Shown: positions 49,620 through 60,200 of the stretch, one piece after another
Numbering within the stretch: position 1 is the first letter of the stretch
Layout of the letters: every line of letters starts with the position of its first letter
Made by a program: the position numbers and the translations under genes
NCBI RefSeq assembly: GCF_004375085.3
Contig: NZ_SNAQ03000003.1
Location: 248,001 to 312,000 of the forward strand
Source of the DNA: Lewinella sp. W8
GTDB taxonomy: Bacteria > Bacteroidota > Bacteroidia > Chitinophagales > Saprospiraceae
Direction of reading: 5' to 3'
DNA: 64,000 bases
Notes under the pieces: generated by a model
Seen by the model: the letters and a program-made list of their open reading frames with translations, nothing else
Databases searched by the model: none
Told to the model about the DNA's origin: nothing

Positions 49620-49655
49620 AATTCTAATTGGGTCGGATCCGACCCAATTAGAATT
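49620..49655. repeat. 36-bp perfect palindrome
   Basis: Bases 49620-49637 are the exact reverse complement of 49638-49655, with no loop and GGATCC at the centre. It lies 17 bp before the KilA-N fragment start. It could be an operator, a cruciform site or a hairpin in the leader RNA. There is no T-run to make it a standard terminator. Confidence 0.85.
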
Positions 49656-49672
49656 CAAGAATCAAGATCATC

Positions 49673-49825
49673 ATGAAGCGTATACCCATAGGTGAGAGCC
49701 ATATCCGCATCGACGAAGAGTCAGGATTCTTGTGCATCACGGACATGGCCGGTGTTATTGGTAATCCTCACGATAATATCAAAAACTGGATGCGATTGGG
49801 TAGCACTATCGAATTCTTCCAGGTG
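49673..49825 (+). pseudogene. KilA-N domain gene fragment
   Basis: ATG at 49673. Residues 1-50 include the KilA-N opening LCITDMAGVIGNPHDNIKNWMRLGSTIEFF, which is specific for this phage/mobile-element DNA-binding domain. After IEFF the family expects a WE-type continuation. Here the frame instead runs to 49978 through sequence that is antisense to the neighbouring minus-strand gene. The KilA-N gene was thus broken at about 49823 and only its 5' end remains. Confidence 0.6.
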
Positions 49826-50599
49826 GAGCGTGGTTGTCGCCGAATAATTATGGATACTGCAGTCCCCACGAAAGGTACATTCTTGCAAATTCAGGTAATC
49901 ACCGGTCTTGTTGTTTCTGAGCTCAAACCCGTTATGGAAATTGGCCATGATATACAGGCTTTCTTCTCCATTCAGTAATTGACAATCTGATAATAAAAAA
50001 CGGCCGAAAAAATCGTTGATGTCGATGTCTAATCCCTGTTCTGTTGTCGATTGAACAATGGAGAAAGGCGACTTAAAGTGGTTGCCATGGAGCCTAAGTG
50101 TCCCTTTGAATAGGCAATTGTCAAACATGTCCACATTTTCATTGAAACGACAGTTCGTGACGAGAATCTGCTTTTTAAACTCGCAGCTCACTAAACAAAC
50201 TTCATCGAAGAAACGAACGGCTTCCATCTCTACCTCATCCACAAATACGCAGTCGAACATTAGGAGCAACTTGCGAAAAACGTAGCGTTCAAACAGGCAG
50301 GCATAATCTGGGTGTCCGGGTTGATCCTCCAACTCAAGACCAGTAATAATGAAATTCTGCAGCATGATCTCCTCGCGGCGCGGATCATCATTTAGGTAGC
50401 TCAACAGCGTAACAAAGCTCTCAAAGCAGGCATGATTTCTCTTCCAGTCAATGTCCTTACTGTGAAACAAACAAAGGCCTTCTTCATCGTGTGGTAAAAC
50501 GAAATCATCGTCGTTTCCGGAAGGATCGAGGGCCGCAATGTAGGCAGGCCAAGAGCAGGTTTTCTCATCTCCCTTGACGCTATATACCTGTTTGCACAA
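49721..50599 (-). CDS. Beta-helix (pentapeptide-like) protein of unknown function, 3' end likely truncated
   Basis: Up to 292 residues, with the TTG at 50599 as the only workable start. The N-terminal part has CKQVYSVKGDEKTCSWPAY and GLCLFHSKDIDW, a possible Cys/His zinc site. Residues about 110-250 show a loose repeat of roughly 20 residues with Cys/Phe at regular positions (CVFVDE, SCEFKK, NCRFNE, NCLFKG, ECTFRG), as in right-handed beta-helix or pentapeptide-type proteins. The last 35 codons are antisense to the KilA-N fragment, so the natural C-terminus was lost at about 49823. Function not recognised. Confidence 0.55.
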   Translation of the reverse strand: MCKQVYSVKGDEKTCSWPAYIAALDPSGNDDDFVLPHDEEGLCLFHSKDIDWKRNHACFESFVTLLSYLNDDPRREEIMLQNFIITGLELEDQPGHPDYACLFERYVFRKLLLMFDCVFVDEVEMEAVRFFDEVCLVSCEFKKQILVTNCRFNENVDMFDNCLFKGTLRLHGNHFKSPFSIVQSTTEQGLDIDINDFFGRFLLSDCQLLNGEESLYIMANFHNGFELRNNKTGDYLNLQECTFRGDCSIHNYSATTTLHLEEFDSATQSHPVFDIIVRITNNTGHVRDAQES

Positions 50600-50699
50600 A
50601 ATGAACTAAGCTTTAGCTGCAACAAGATAGGGTAACCTCGTCTTTCTAATGTTCTTCGTACCTCCGCTAGCGCACCGAAAGCTACGGTAAGACTGCCAA

Positions 50700-53600
50700 C
50701 TACACATCATGAAACACCGTCGTACTCCCCGACCCCTGCGACAACAACCAACTCACCAGCGTTGCAATGCCCGCCGAGTAGGTCTGCCCCTCGGGGTTCC
50801 AGATGTTCTCGTCCATGGTGGGTTCAGTGTAGGCAATGTGGGGATCTTTTCCGTCCCAGAGCCGCTCAATGAGGCCATAGCCGTCGGCCCGGAGCATCTC
50901 CCGGATGAGGGTGAAGGCCGCCCGGCCGTCCCGGAGCCGGGCCTGATTGCTGCCCGCCAGGGTGGTCTTGTTGGAGCGTTCCAGCTGGAGGCGCTGCTGC
51001 AGCAGCGCCACGCGGTGATCCCGGATGGCGGTCACCTTCCCCCCTACCCGATCAAAACCCGTGAGCGCCACGTCGGTGCCGCCGTCAAAGGTCAGCCCCC
51101 GCCGGCGCATGGTCGTGGAACCGGTCAGCATCCACTGGTCGTCGATGATGACCGTCTGCGTGTTCAGTCCGCTCGGCCGACCGGGAAAGCCCATCGGATG
51201 AAAGACCACCGTACGGTCGTCCCGCAGCAAGGGAGTAGTCGTGCTGCTCCCCGAGGTTGTCGCTACGAATAATTTAAACCGCTCCGCGATTTCCTTTTTC
51301 CGCAACGGATGGTAGCGCCGGTCGTATTCCGGCACTTTGGGCACGCAGATCATCAGCTTCAGCGCCGGGACCTCGTTCATCCGGTCCTGAATCATCTTGA
51401 GTACATCCCGGGAATACTCATTGCCCGCGGTGCCGTAGCGCACCGGTCCCAGGGCGGGCGTTTCCAGGTAGATGAAGTTACGGGCGGATTGGATACCCTC
51501 TTCCAGCGCCCACAGGCTATCCCGCCGACCGTAACAGGCCGTGGACAGTTCCCGCAGGACCTCGCTGTACAGGCGTTCCCGTTGACTCTCCGACAGTGCA
51601 TTACCGTCTTTCTGTTGTTCCAACCAGTTCACCACTTCGGTTCGCAACCGCGTTACCCCGGTGCCCAGTACCCCCGGCAGAGACCCTACGTTGAGGCTGT
51701 TTACCCAGGCTTTTAACTGATCGACGAGAGCGTCAAAGGAGGTGGGAATGCTGTTGATGTTACCGTCCACCAGACTCTTCAGCAGGGCCAGTTCGGGGGT
51801 TTCGGCGTTGGGACTGATGGTCTGTAACACAACCGAAGCAAAGGGCCCGGCGTCGGCGGTCTGGTCGGTGCCGATGGCCAGGGCCGTAGGTTCAGCGGGC
51901 TCGCCCCAGTTGGTGTCGTCGACCAGGATGGGCAGTCGGGTGTAGAAACTCTCCGTACGCCGCAGCGCGTGGCGGGCCAGGGTGTAGGCCAGGCGCCCGT
52001 GTTGGGTGTAGAGCCCGGTACTCTGCGTTTCCCGGCTCCCCGGACTGCCGGGGGCACCCCGGCGGGGTTCGGCCGTGTGCAGGCTTCGGTCCACGCGACT
52101 GCCGCTAATCAGCCCCCGCCAGTTCGTTCCCCGGCGGCTTCCGGCGAGTATCTCCCGACGGAGCATCAACGGCAAGCGCGGAGCATCCCGACCGATGGGA
52201 TTGGTCTCCCCCATGGCCTGCAGCGCCGCATTGAGCAAATCCTCCGCCGAAGGAGAAGCGGGAAGGTTGACGGTCGGACCCGGCAGTCCCACCAGTCCGG
52301 CGTGTCCAATTCCCCGGCGCGCGACGTCCCGGAGCCCGTTGTCTACCGGCGTAGTGGTGTCGGCCACGGCGGTGGTGGAGATGGGAAGTTGTACGTTGCC
52401 GTAAATCCGACGGGTCCCGTTGCGCAGGACCACCACCAGGTCTACGTTAAGTTGCGGTTCCACGGCGGCCACGAAATTGCCGGGCGTGACTTCCAGACCC
52501 AGCGGATCCTCCAGGCGCAGCACCAGCAGTCCGTTGTAGGTTCGTCCGCTCAGGGCGGCGACTTCCGTTCCTACGGTGCCACCGGCACCGTCGCCCCGCT
52601 CTTCAGTAAAGTCGGTGCCCAACCTCCGGTGATACGCCCGTACGGCGGCCCCCACGGGCAATCCCGTCAGCGTCAGCAGCACGTTCACGTCCACCGGTTG
52701 CCCTTCGTCGATGAAGGCGGCGGTGGAATGTTCGATCAGCTCCGCCCGCAAGTTGGGGGGCAGGCTATCTTCCATGGTGGCCGTCAGGCCACCGGGCAGC
52801 GCGGGAAAATCGGGCCATTGGGTCGTCGCCAAATCCGGCGGTAGCGTGAAATCTTCTTCGATGGTCTCCCCCACCAGCAGGGCGTCGTCGGGACTTCCCT
52901 CCACGATCGCACTCAATCCCCCCATCACGTCATTACCGGAGGAAAGCAGCTGTATGTGGTCGTGTAGGCGGATGATCGGCTTGGGCTCAATTTTACTGCC
53001 GTTGAAGGCCGCATCCGGCGTACCGGTGAGGTAGGTGGTCAGGTCCAGCACCTCTAGCGTGAAGAAGTCGTGCTTCAGGGTAACGCCCCCGGGGAGGGCG
53101 GGCAGCCGCACCCGGTTGCTCAGCCGTCCGTAAGCGGCCGCACCGACCATCAGGAGCCGTGCCTGAGCGTCCGGGAAATCGCCACTGTTACCCGTGCCCG
53201 CCTTGCGGTTGATCTCCCGTAGAATGGTGGTATCCGTGCCGCTGAAGGCCGCGGCCGGAAAGATGCCCTGGGCGGTGAATGCGCCCGTACTCTCCAGGTT
53301 TTCCATCAGGTTCGTACCGTCGTATGGGGTCCCGTTCCGACGCACAAGCCGTACCAGAAAGCTACCGTTTGTCTCCAGGTCATTGATGGCCGTAAGCTGG
53401 TCGGGCGCACTATCGTCGGCCAGCAATACCTCGTGTTCTCCGGCCAAAGCCAGGAGGGCCGAAGCCACGCTGAGCGGGTCGATGGGATGGCCCTGCTCGT
53501 CGTAGATGGTCAGGTTGCCCGACATGCCGATGTCCTCCCCTACGTCAATTTGCCCGCCCAGTTGGGAGCCCGGAAAGCTCCCCTCGATGAAAAAGTAGTT

Positions 53601-53999
53601 GGGTACCGAACGCAGGCTTTCTCCCCGCTCGCGGCGGGGATTGTGGGTGGTGTTATCCTCCAGGAGGTTTGCGTACAGCCGACGGAGCCTTAGGTAGGCC
53701 CCCGGGTCCAGTTGGAGCACCAGGCCCTCCTGGGTCACCGCCGTGCCACCGGGTTGCATCAGGCTGACGGGCAGATTGTAGGGGGTACCACCGCCAACCT
53801 TGTGTACCAGCCCCCCAAAGGGTGCCAGCCAGTTAGCGCTGCTTTGCAGTTGCATGTTCTGGCGACTGTAAGTGATTTGTCCGCTGATGTCCGCCTGTGC
53901 CACGTCAACCCACCGCCGGCTGAAGCGTGGGAACGTCAGGCCGAAGGGTTGCAGCTGAAAATTATCGAGTCCTTGCCGGATGAGGGTTTCGCCTAGCAT
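50700..53999 (-). CDS. Giant unknown protein with degenerate phospholipase-D-like domain (module gene 3)
   Basis: 1099 residues, no signal peptide, no membrane helix. About 800 residues of beta-rich, Pro/Gly-rich sequence without recognised family come first. Residues about 815-985 then resemble a PLD fold: LWALEEGIQSARNFIYLETPALG and LKLMICVPKVPEY, then NTQTVIIDDQWMLTGSTTMRRRG. In active PLD enzymes the last block carries HxKxxxxD. Here the His and Lys are missing, so catalysis by the standard mechanism is unlikely. It is the third gene of a tight minus-strand set (18 bp after its neighbour). High GC like the flanking giant genes. Confidence 0.6.
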   Translation of the reverse strand: MLGETLIRQGLDNFQLQPFGLTFPRFSRRWVDVAQADISGQITYSRQNMQLQSSANWLAPFGGLVHKVGGGTPYNLPVSLMQPGGTAVTQEGLVLQLDPGAYLRLRRLYANLLEDNTTHNPRRERGESLRSVPNYFFIEGSFPGSQLGGQIDVGEDIGMSGNLTIYDEQGHPIDPLSVASALLALAGEHEVLLADDSAPDQLTAINDLETNGSFLVRLVRRNGTPYDGTNLMENLESTGAFTAQGIFPAAAFSGTDTTILREINRKAGTGNSGDFPDAQARLLMVGAAAYGRLSNRVRLPALPGGVTLKHDFFTLEVLDLTTYLTGTPDAAFNGSKIEPKPIIRLHDHIQLLSSGNDVMGGLSAIVEGSPDDALLVGETIEEDFTLPPDLATTQWPDFPALPGGLTATMEDSLPPNLRAELIEHSTAAFIDEGQPVDVNVLLTLTGLPVGAAVRAYHRRLGTDFTEERGDGAGGTVGTEVAALSGRTYNGLLVLRLEDPLGLEVTPGNFVAAVEPQLNVDLVVVLRNGTRRIYGNVQLPISTTAVADTTTPVDNGLRDVARRGIGHAGLVGLPGPTVNLPASPSAEDLLNAALQAMGETNPIGRDAPRLPLMLRREILAGSRRGTNWRGLISGSRVDRSLHTAEPRRGAPGSPGSRETQSTGLYTQHGRLAYTLARHALRRTESFYTRLPILVDDTNWGEPAEPTALAIGTDQTADAGPFASVVLQTISPNAETPELALLKSLVDGNINSIPTSFDALVDQLKAWVNSLNVGSLPGVLGTGVTRLRTEVVNWLEQQKDGNALSESQRERLYSEVLRELSTACYGRRDSLWALEEGIQSARNFIYLETPALGPVRYGTAGNEYSRDVLKMIQDRMNEVPALKLMICVPKVPEYDRRYHPLRKKEIAERFKLFVATTSGSSTTTPLLRDDRTVVFHPMGFPGRPSGLNTQTVIIDDQWMLTGSTTMRRRGLTFDGGTDVALTGFDRVGGKVTAIRDHRVALLQQRLQLERSNKTTLAGSNQARLRDGRAAFTLIREMLRADGYGLIERLWDGKDPHIAYTEPTMDENIWNPEGQTYSAGIATLVSWLLSQGSGSTTVFHDV

Positions 54000-54017
54000 A
54001 ATGAAGCACTTGGGATT

Positions 54018-57000
54018 TTAGGAAAAGTCGATCAAAAGGCTGGTACTACGCCCCAGAGGGTCGGTAAGCCGGACGGCGAGTTGCTCATAGTCTTCGTGTA
54101 CGCGAAGGAAAATGCTGTCCCGCTCCGGAAAAACGCCAACTTCTATGTCATCGGCGGGGTCGAAGGGGGCCGGGTGTCTGCCGCTGAATCGGCGGTCCAT
54201 AACGGGTAGCTCACTCAGTTTTGCCGAGAAGATGGTCCGCATCTTGGGTGGTGCATTGGGCGAGGTCGCAGGTGCCAACAGTTCTAGTTGGGCAAACTTA
54301 CCCTGAACCGTCTGGAAGGGAGCATCCGTTTCCAGCGTAGCGGTGTGGCAGTCCCAGCGCTTTAAGCTTCGCTGCCGACTGAGTTGCAGGGCCGGTGGGT
54401 TCATGGGGGGGAAGTAGGCTTCCACCGTGGGGGATCCCGTAGAGATCGATTGCCACAAGCCTTCAGGGCGGTCTTCCGGGCCCACCGCAACGGCCTGGTA
54501 GTAATAGGGCTCCCAGCTCGGGGAAGCTACGGGGTCGAGTAGCTTTTTCCCCGGAGAGGTGCTGCCGTCAAGGTTGGTCAGCTGGTAAGACTGCCACTCC
54601 GGGGCGGTTTCCGGGTAAACCGGTAGCCCCTTCATCTGCACCACATTGGAGGCGATCCGCTTTCGCACCCGGTAAAGCTTGAAGCCCGCGGGCTCCGGCC
54701 CGGCACCATCAAGCACCACCACTTCCATTCCGGGTACGCCCTTTTGTTGGGGCCTTACCCGGAGTACGGGTGGTCCCGGAACCTTCTGCTGGGGAACGGC
54801 GAAGAAGACGACGTTTGAGCGTTCGGACTCCACGTTGGCGGACGTCATGGCACTAACCCGATAGAGGAAAAGGACTTCACTCGCGCCCGGTAAATTAACC
54901 TGAACGGAGGTGGTGCGCAGGGGGTCGCGGTTGAGCCGTACGAAGGCCCTCAGGCTATCGCGATCGTTGTTGGGGTCGTTGAGCGCATCCCGTAATTCGG
55001 TGGCTCGTTCCACCAGGGAGTCGTTCGGGTCCTGGGGTAGCCCCAGGGTAGTACGTATGGCCGTTTCCGAGGCCTCCCACACCACGTAGCCCACCGCGCG
55101 AGTTACTGCGGGCCAACTCAGGGTGCCCCGGGCCACCTTTGTGGCGTCCGGTAGGCTTGTCCAGTTGATCGTGGCGGGCAGATTTAATTTTACTGGAGGG
55201 CGGGGGTCATCCATGCGGTCGCTGACCGGAGCGGTCCAACCGGACCACACGGCCGTTCCGGCCCGCACGGCATCCTGCGCTCGCGCCCTCGCCACGTAGG
55301 CTATGCGCGAAAGATTATTGGCCGGCGGCGGTGCGGGATTGTCCAACGGACCCGGAAAACTGGCCACCACATTATCCACGGTCACCCGGTAACGCCGGAT
55401 GTTGGGATCCGGAGAGGAGCCGCTCGGCGCGAGCTCGACCACCGACTGATTGCTACCGCTTACCTGTGGCACTCCGCTACCGGAGAAGGTAATGCGGACG
55501 ACCGGATCGTTGCCGTTGGCCGCCGTGAGGGCCAACCGGTCCGTAAAATTCGGCAGGGCCGTCTCCCGGTCGGCCGGATAAAACCCACCGGCAATTTCGA
55601 TGGCTTCCGGACTGCGTTCGGTCCAGTCCCAGCTCACGTCAAGGAGCAGCCGGGTGGCCACCTGACTGGAGTTACCGTTGGGCAGGGCCGGATCGTGTTC
55701 CAGCTTTACGGAAATCATCCCCGGTGGCTGGGTGGACAGGCCCTCGGCCAGATAATTGGTTTTTCCGTAACCGGACCACCGACCAAAAATGTCTCTTGCC
55801 GCCAGGTAATAGCTGCGATTTTCACTTCCGGCCAACGGTATCGGTGCGTTGGGCAGGACGTAGGCAATGCGTTGCTCCACGGCATTTTCTGCGGTGGGTA
55901 CGTTCAGGATTGCGGGTTGATAACTGGAGTTCCCCAGCCCTCGGTTCGTGTTGAGGACCTTCATCTGCCCTCCGGACGCCTGAAAGAGCCCGTAACTCAC
56001 GGGGAATGCCGGTGCCCGGCAACTTATCTCGACTGCCTCCGTGCTGTTACCGTCCCGGGTAAGCGGGCGATTCTGGTGGAGGCGTTGGGATCGTACCTGC
56101 AGCGGGGTGGCCGGCCGGTCCACGTGTTCGGCCAGGGCGGCGTATTCCTGTTTGATCGTAAACTGCTCGGGTAAGCCCGGGAAATTCGGTTTGATGGTGA
56201 AGGTATTGGTCACCATGTAGAAATAGTCCAGCCGTTCCTGGTTGACGCCGGAGTAGTCATAGGTACCGTACCCCAGGGCAATGCCGACGTAGTGGTCCAT
56301 GAGTGCGGCCAGGAGCGTCGTGCTCACCACGGGGATGAGGGCCGTTCCGGGGTCAATGTTTCCCGGATATCCTTCCTGCCGTAGCCCGTCCACCACCATC
56401 TGACTGAGGTAGGCCGGTTGCCGTTGCTGCGGGTCGGGGGAAGCATCATCACATTGTTCCAGGCATTTGCGAATGTGGGGAAGAATTCCTCCCTGGAATT
56501 GCTCCAGGTCAAAGAGGAAGTCCGCAGCCGGTGGCGGAAGCCAGTCCGTCGCGCTAACCCCGGGGTCGGTGGAAGGTGGCAGGGGCTCCTGGAGGTACCC
56601 CGCCAGTCCGAGCAGGGCCTCGTGAAACTGCCGCGGCGCCATGGGCGCTGCAACCATGCCCTGGGGAGAAGTGTCGTAGGCCGACGGATCAATACTTCCG
56701 GGATCCAGGGGTAGGCCCACCCTTTGCATCAGCTCCCAGTTGGGGGAGTTGATCAGCGCCGTTTGGTAGTAGACCCTGATTTCCCGCACCACTCCCCTAC
56801 CCGTAAAGCTATAGGCGGAGGTGAAGGGATGGTTGAAAAAGTAGGTGCCCGAAAGCGTAAGCAATTTGGTGGCTCCCGGAATCGGGATGCCCTGGGGCCC
56901 CAGCGGCGTGACGCTCAGGGTCTGGCCACTGGACAGATCAACGCTGATCAATCCGTGGTAAACGTACCCTCCGGGATTGTTGACGGTGAGTTGTCCGTCA

Positions 57001-57239
57001 ACCTGCCGTCGGTTAGTGATGACCTTTTGGTAGTTGAACTTGTTGCGGTGCCTCCAGAGCAAAAAGGGCTGGCGGGGAAGGCCGAAATTGGCTTCGTGGG
57101 TCCAGCGCATCATATTGATGCCCTTGGGGATGTTCCGCCCCCGGGCGATCCGGGTAGCCCGGTCGCTGGTAGGCTTGGGGTCAAAAGGCTCCAGGGGGCG
57201 ACTAAACAACCGAAATGAAGGATGTGCGATTCTTGCCAT
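54018..57239 (-). CDS. Giant unknown protein with fibronectin-III-like regions (module gene 2)
   Basis: 1073 residues, no signal peptide or membrane helix. The first 550 residues (starting MARIAHPSFRLFSRP) match nothing I recognise. The C-terminal half shows Fn3-like stretches: ATKVARGTLSWPAVTRAVGYVVWEAS and a linked EVLFLYRVSAMTSANVESERS, then VPGPPVLRVRP with GFKLYRVRKRI. It starts 3 bp after the upstream giant gene and ends 18 bp before the next one, so the three are co-translated. The repeated beta-sandwich content suggests a structural or adhesive component. A functional call cannot be made. Confidence 0.6.
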   Translation of the reverse strand: MARIAHPSFRLFSRPLEPFDPKPTSDRATRIARGRNIPKGINMMRWTHEANFGLPRQPFLLWRHRNKFNYQKVITNRRQVDGQLTVNNPGGYVYHGLISVDLSSGQTLSVTPLGPQGIPIPGATKLLTLSGTYFFNHPFTSAYSFTGRGVVREIRVYYQTALINSPNWELMQRVGLPLDPGSIDPSAYDTSPQGMVAAPMAPRQFHEALLGLAGYLQEPLPPSTDPGVSATDWLPPPAADFLFDLEQFQGGILPHIRKCLEQCDDASPDPQQRQPAYLSQMVVDGLRQEGYPGNIDPGTALIPVVSTTLLAALMDHYVGIALGYGTYDYSGVNQERLDYFYMVTNTFTIKPNFPGLPEQFTIKQEYAALAEHVDRPATPLQVRSQRLHQNRPLTRDGNSTEAVEISCRAPAFPVSYGLFQASGGQMKVLNTNRGLGNSSYQPAILNVPTAENAVEQRIAYVLPNAPIPLAGSENRSYYLAARDIFGRWSGYGKTNYLAEGLSTQPPGMISVKLEHDPALPNGNSSQVATRLLLDVSWDWTERSPEAIEIAGGFYPADRETALPNFTDRLALTAANGNDPVVRITFSGSGVPQVSGSNQSVVELAPSGSSPDPNIRRYRVTVDNVVASFPGPLDNPAPPPANNLSRIAYVARARAQDAVRAGTAVWSGWTAPVSDRMDDPRPPVKLNLPATINWTSLPDATKVARGTLSWPAVTRAVGYVVWEASETAIRTTLGLPQDPNDSLVERATELRDALNDPNNDRDSLRAFVRLNRDPLRTTSVQVNLPGASEVLFLYRVSAMTSANVESERSNVVFFAVPQQKVPGPPVLRVRPQQKGVPGMEVVVLDGAGPEPAGFKLYRVRKRIASNVVQMKGLPVYPETAPEWQSYQLTNLDGSTSPGKKLLDPVASPSWEPYYYQAVAVGPEDRPEGLWQSISTGSPTVEAYFPPMNPPALQLSRQRSLKRWDCHTATLETDAPFQTVQGKFAQLELLAPATSPNAPPKMRTIFSAKLSELPVMDRRFSGRHPAPFDPADDIEVGVFPERDSIFLRVHEDYEQLAVRLTDPLGRSTSLLIDFS
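54258..54277 (+). repeat. Dispersed 20-bp motif, copy g
   Basis: gggcgaggtcgcaggtgcca, identical over all 20 bases to copy i at 63390-63409. On the coding strand it gives LAPATSPN. Confidence 0.75.
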
Positions 57240-57242
57240 GAT

Positions 57243-60200
57243 TTATTCCTCCCAGGGAGCTTTTGCGTTAAGGGTAATGGTGATCAGGGGTTCCTGCTTA
57301 TTGGTCAGCCCGTAGAAACCGTTACCGGGCTGCTGGATGTTGAGCGTCAGATCACTTGATCCGCTACTGGGTAAGCTGGTCGGGTCAAGCAATACCAGGC
57401 AACGGGTGCCACTGGTCGACCGTACGAAGTAGTCTACGTGGTTCGAGCCGCTGGCTTCCAGTAATTCCAGGGATGCTTCCCTTCCGGTTTCCCAAATCTG
57501 GAAAGCGGGGTCGATTACGTTTCCGGCGCCGTCCTGCACCGACTTCTTCTCCGGTTTTACCCGGTCTTTCCACATGGGTTCTGCCGCATCAATAAGGATG
57601 GCCCGCGGTCGGAACCCGGCACCAGCGACTTCCCACAACTGCCAGATGCCGGTTTTGTTGGCCCCGGCCTGCGGGGTCATTCCGGCGGCCGTCAGTACGG
57701 ATTCCAGCATGGCATCGTCAATGAAGGCCACGTCTGGTCGGGAGGACTGACTGCCCGCAGCCGGTAGTCCCGCAAGCGGTTGCGTCAGGGCCATGGAGTG
57801 GACGGGAAGCGTATTGATGGACTGGGCGAAATCCGCCAAATCCGCAAACTGACTGGTTTTGAAGGCACGCCGGAAGGGAGGAACAACGGACGCTCCATCC
57901 GCTGGCGGTGGAGTGGGCAGTACCTCGATGTCGAAGGTGTAAGGCGTGCTTGGTTGCAGCTGGAACGGAGCTTCGTAGAGTCCGTGTTCGTTGATCATCA
58001 CCGAGCCACTGGCGCAGGGCAAAATACCCGCCGCAATCAGGTTTTCTACTGCTTCGCGGTACGGAGTGAGTACTTCGGCAGCCTGCCCCGCCAGCGCGGT
58101 GATGGCATCCGGACTTCCGTTTACGGCCCCCCCGTCTGCCTTACGAATTACGCCCCGCAACTGCTTGCCGTAGGCCTGGTACATTTCCAGCGTACCCCGG
58201 TCATTGAAGATCACCTTCAGCGGATCGTTGAAGAAGTGGTATTCTTCGTCCATTTCGGGGGTGGTGCCCAAAACGTAGGGTTTCAGTTCCGGTGGCGGCA
58301 CGTTATCGGTACGGAAAGAGAACTCTTGGGTGATGGTCTCTTCGTGGTCGTGGGGAATACCTTTGGCACTAACCGATTCTACCTTCGCCTTGTACTTGGC
58401 AATCAGGTGATAAACGCGGTTGGGTTTAAGTAAGGGACGGTCCGATTCCCCGTGGCCGAGGTAACCTTCCAGCGTATCCAACTGGGTTTGCTGCACGGCT
58501 TCAATGTGGGCGACCTGTTCGGCTTCGCTGAGGTGTAAACGTTCCACCGCCGCCAGATACATCGGCGGTACGTTAGGCGAAACCTTCGTGGTTACAAACC
58601 TTACCCGAACGCATTTCTCGGGGTTTTTCGGCTTGAAGGTGAAAACATGTTTTTCGTAAGCCTTGAAAAAATCCGAATGCAGGAAACGGGTGATTTCGAT
58701 GACCTTGTTTCTCCAGGGCAGTACGGGGTCGAGCCAGTCGGAGGGGAAATCCGATGCGCTACTGACGGGACTACCCAGAAAAGTTCGTAGCGGAGCTTCG
58801 TGCAGGACTTTGCCCTCTTCATCCAGTTCTTGCACCATGATGTGATTCTGGAATTTGATGAAAACGGCGATGTAGAAGTGGAGGTATTCTACGGCTCCCG
58901 TTTCCAGGTCGAGCAGGCACTCCAGGGGATTTTGCAGCAGGTATTCCTGAAGGATTTTGGCTAGCTCCTGGTTTTGCTCCAGCAGGGCGTCGCCGGTGCG
59001 GTCGTGCTGGCGTAGGGGGTAAGGGAATTGCAATGCCCGGTAGCAATGTGGCATTTTCTCCAGTCCCTTGTTACAGTTCCGGTAGTAACACAATTGGGTG
59101 ATCACGCCCTTTACCTTTCGGAAGGAAACCACGAGGGTATAGATGCCTTCGGCCTCGATGGTCAGCACGGCGGTTCCCATCCCGGAGGTCAAAAGCTCGC
59201 CTTCTTTCCCGGTGATGCGTTCACCCTTGGCGTTCAGGGCCGCCAAATCATAGGTTCCTTCCCCACGGAAAACTACCCGGAGGTCGATGCGGCACACCGA
59301 CTCTTTAAACTGGATGCTGAGTTTGCCGAATTCAACGCCCCTGGTGTTACCGAAATCAATGATGCGGGCATCCTTAATGGACACGCCTTCGTGTTCGATG
59401 GTATCGCGTGAGCCGGGTAAGAAAATGTCGGGGTTAAGTCTGCCCGGGAATCGAATCGTGGGCCCGGGGTTGACCATAACCATTCCCGGGTCGAGGGTTG
59501 GTGTCGACCTGATCTCGCGAAGAATGGCGGGGTCAATTACGGGACCTCTGGGATCGATGGAAATTCTGTTCGGTGGTGGCTGGGTGGGCAGTTCCGGTTT
59601 AAGGATTGCTTCCAGGCGCTCCCGCGGCGTAAGTGTAGTTTCGTCAACGGGACGGAAAACGTTTTCCCGAAGTCGTCGCAGGCTGCGATCGCGCTTCACG
59701 ACCAGCTCATCCTGCCAGTCCAGTAGTGGATGACGATCCGATTTTTCGGTGAAGTCAATACAGGTTTTTTCGGGCTTCTGGCCGTCCACCACCATCCGGT
59801 GGGAATAATCAATTTCTTCGGTGTATCGTCCTGGAGGAACGGGAATCCCCACAACCCTGGCGTCGGCTTTGCTGGCCAGGCCGTAGGCCTCCAGGGTGTT
59901 TTGCCAGGCGTCGGAGCCTCCCTGGGGCTCCCGGATGATCAGTTGGTCGTCGGGTTCACCCTCCCGCAGACTGTCGTCGGGATCTGGCTTGACGCAGCCC
60001 GTCAGGGTCCACCCGGAAGGTGAGGGCCCCAGCGGCTGGCCGCAGAAATGGAAGAATACGCTGGCCGGAGGTGCTGGTTTTTTACAAAGATTCTCCCACT
60101 GGACCTCAATTCGGCGGTTAAGTTCACTGCTTCTTTCGAGTGCGCGCGCGGCGGTCGTGGGTACCCGGGAGAATAGGGCCAGATCCACCGATTTATGGGC

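Noticed and set aside
49673-49978. Complete 101-residue KilA-N protein
   Set aside because: Only the first ~50 residues match KilA-N; the rest is antisense to the neighbouring gene. It was called a fragment.
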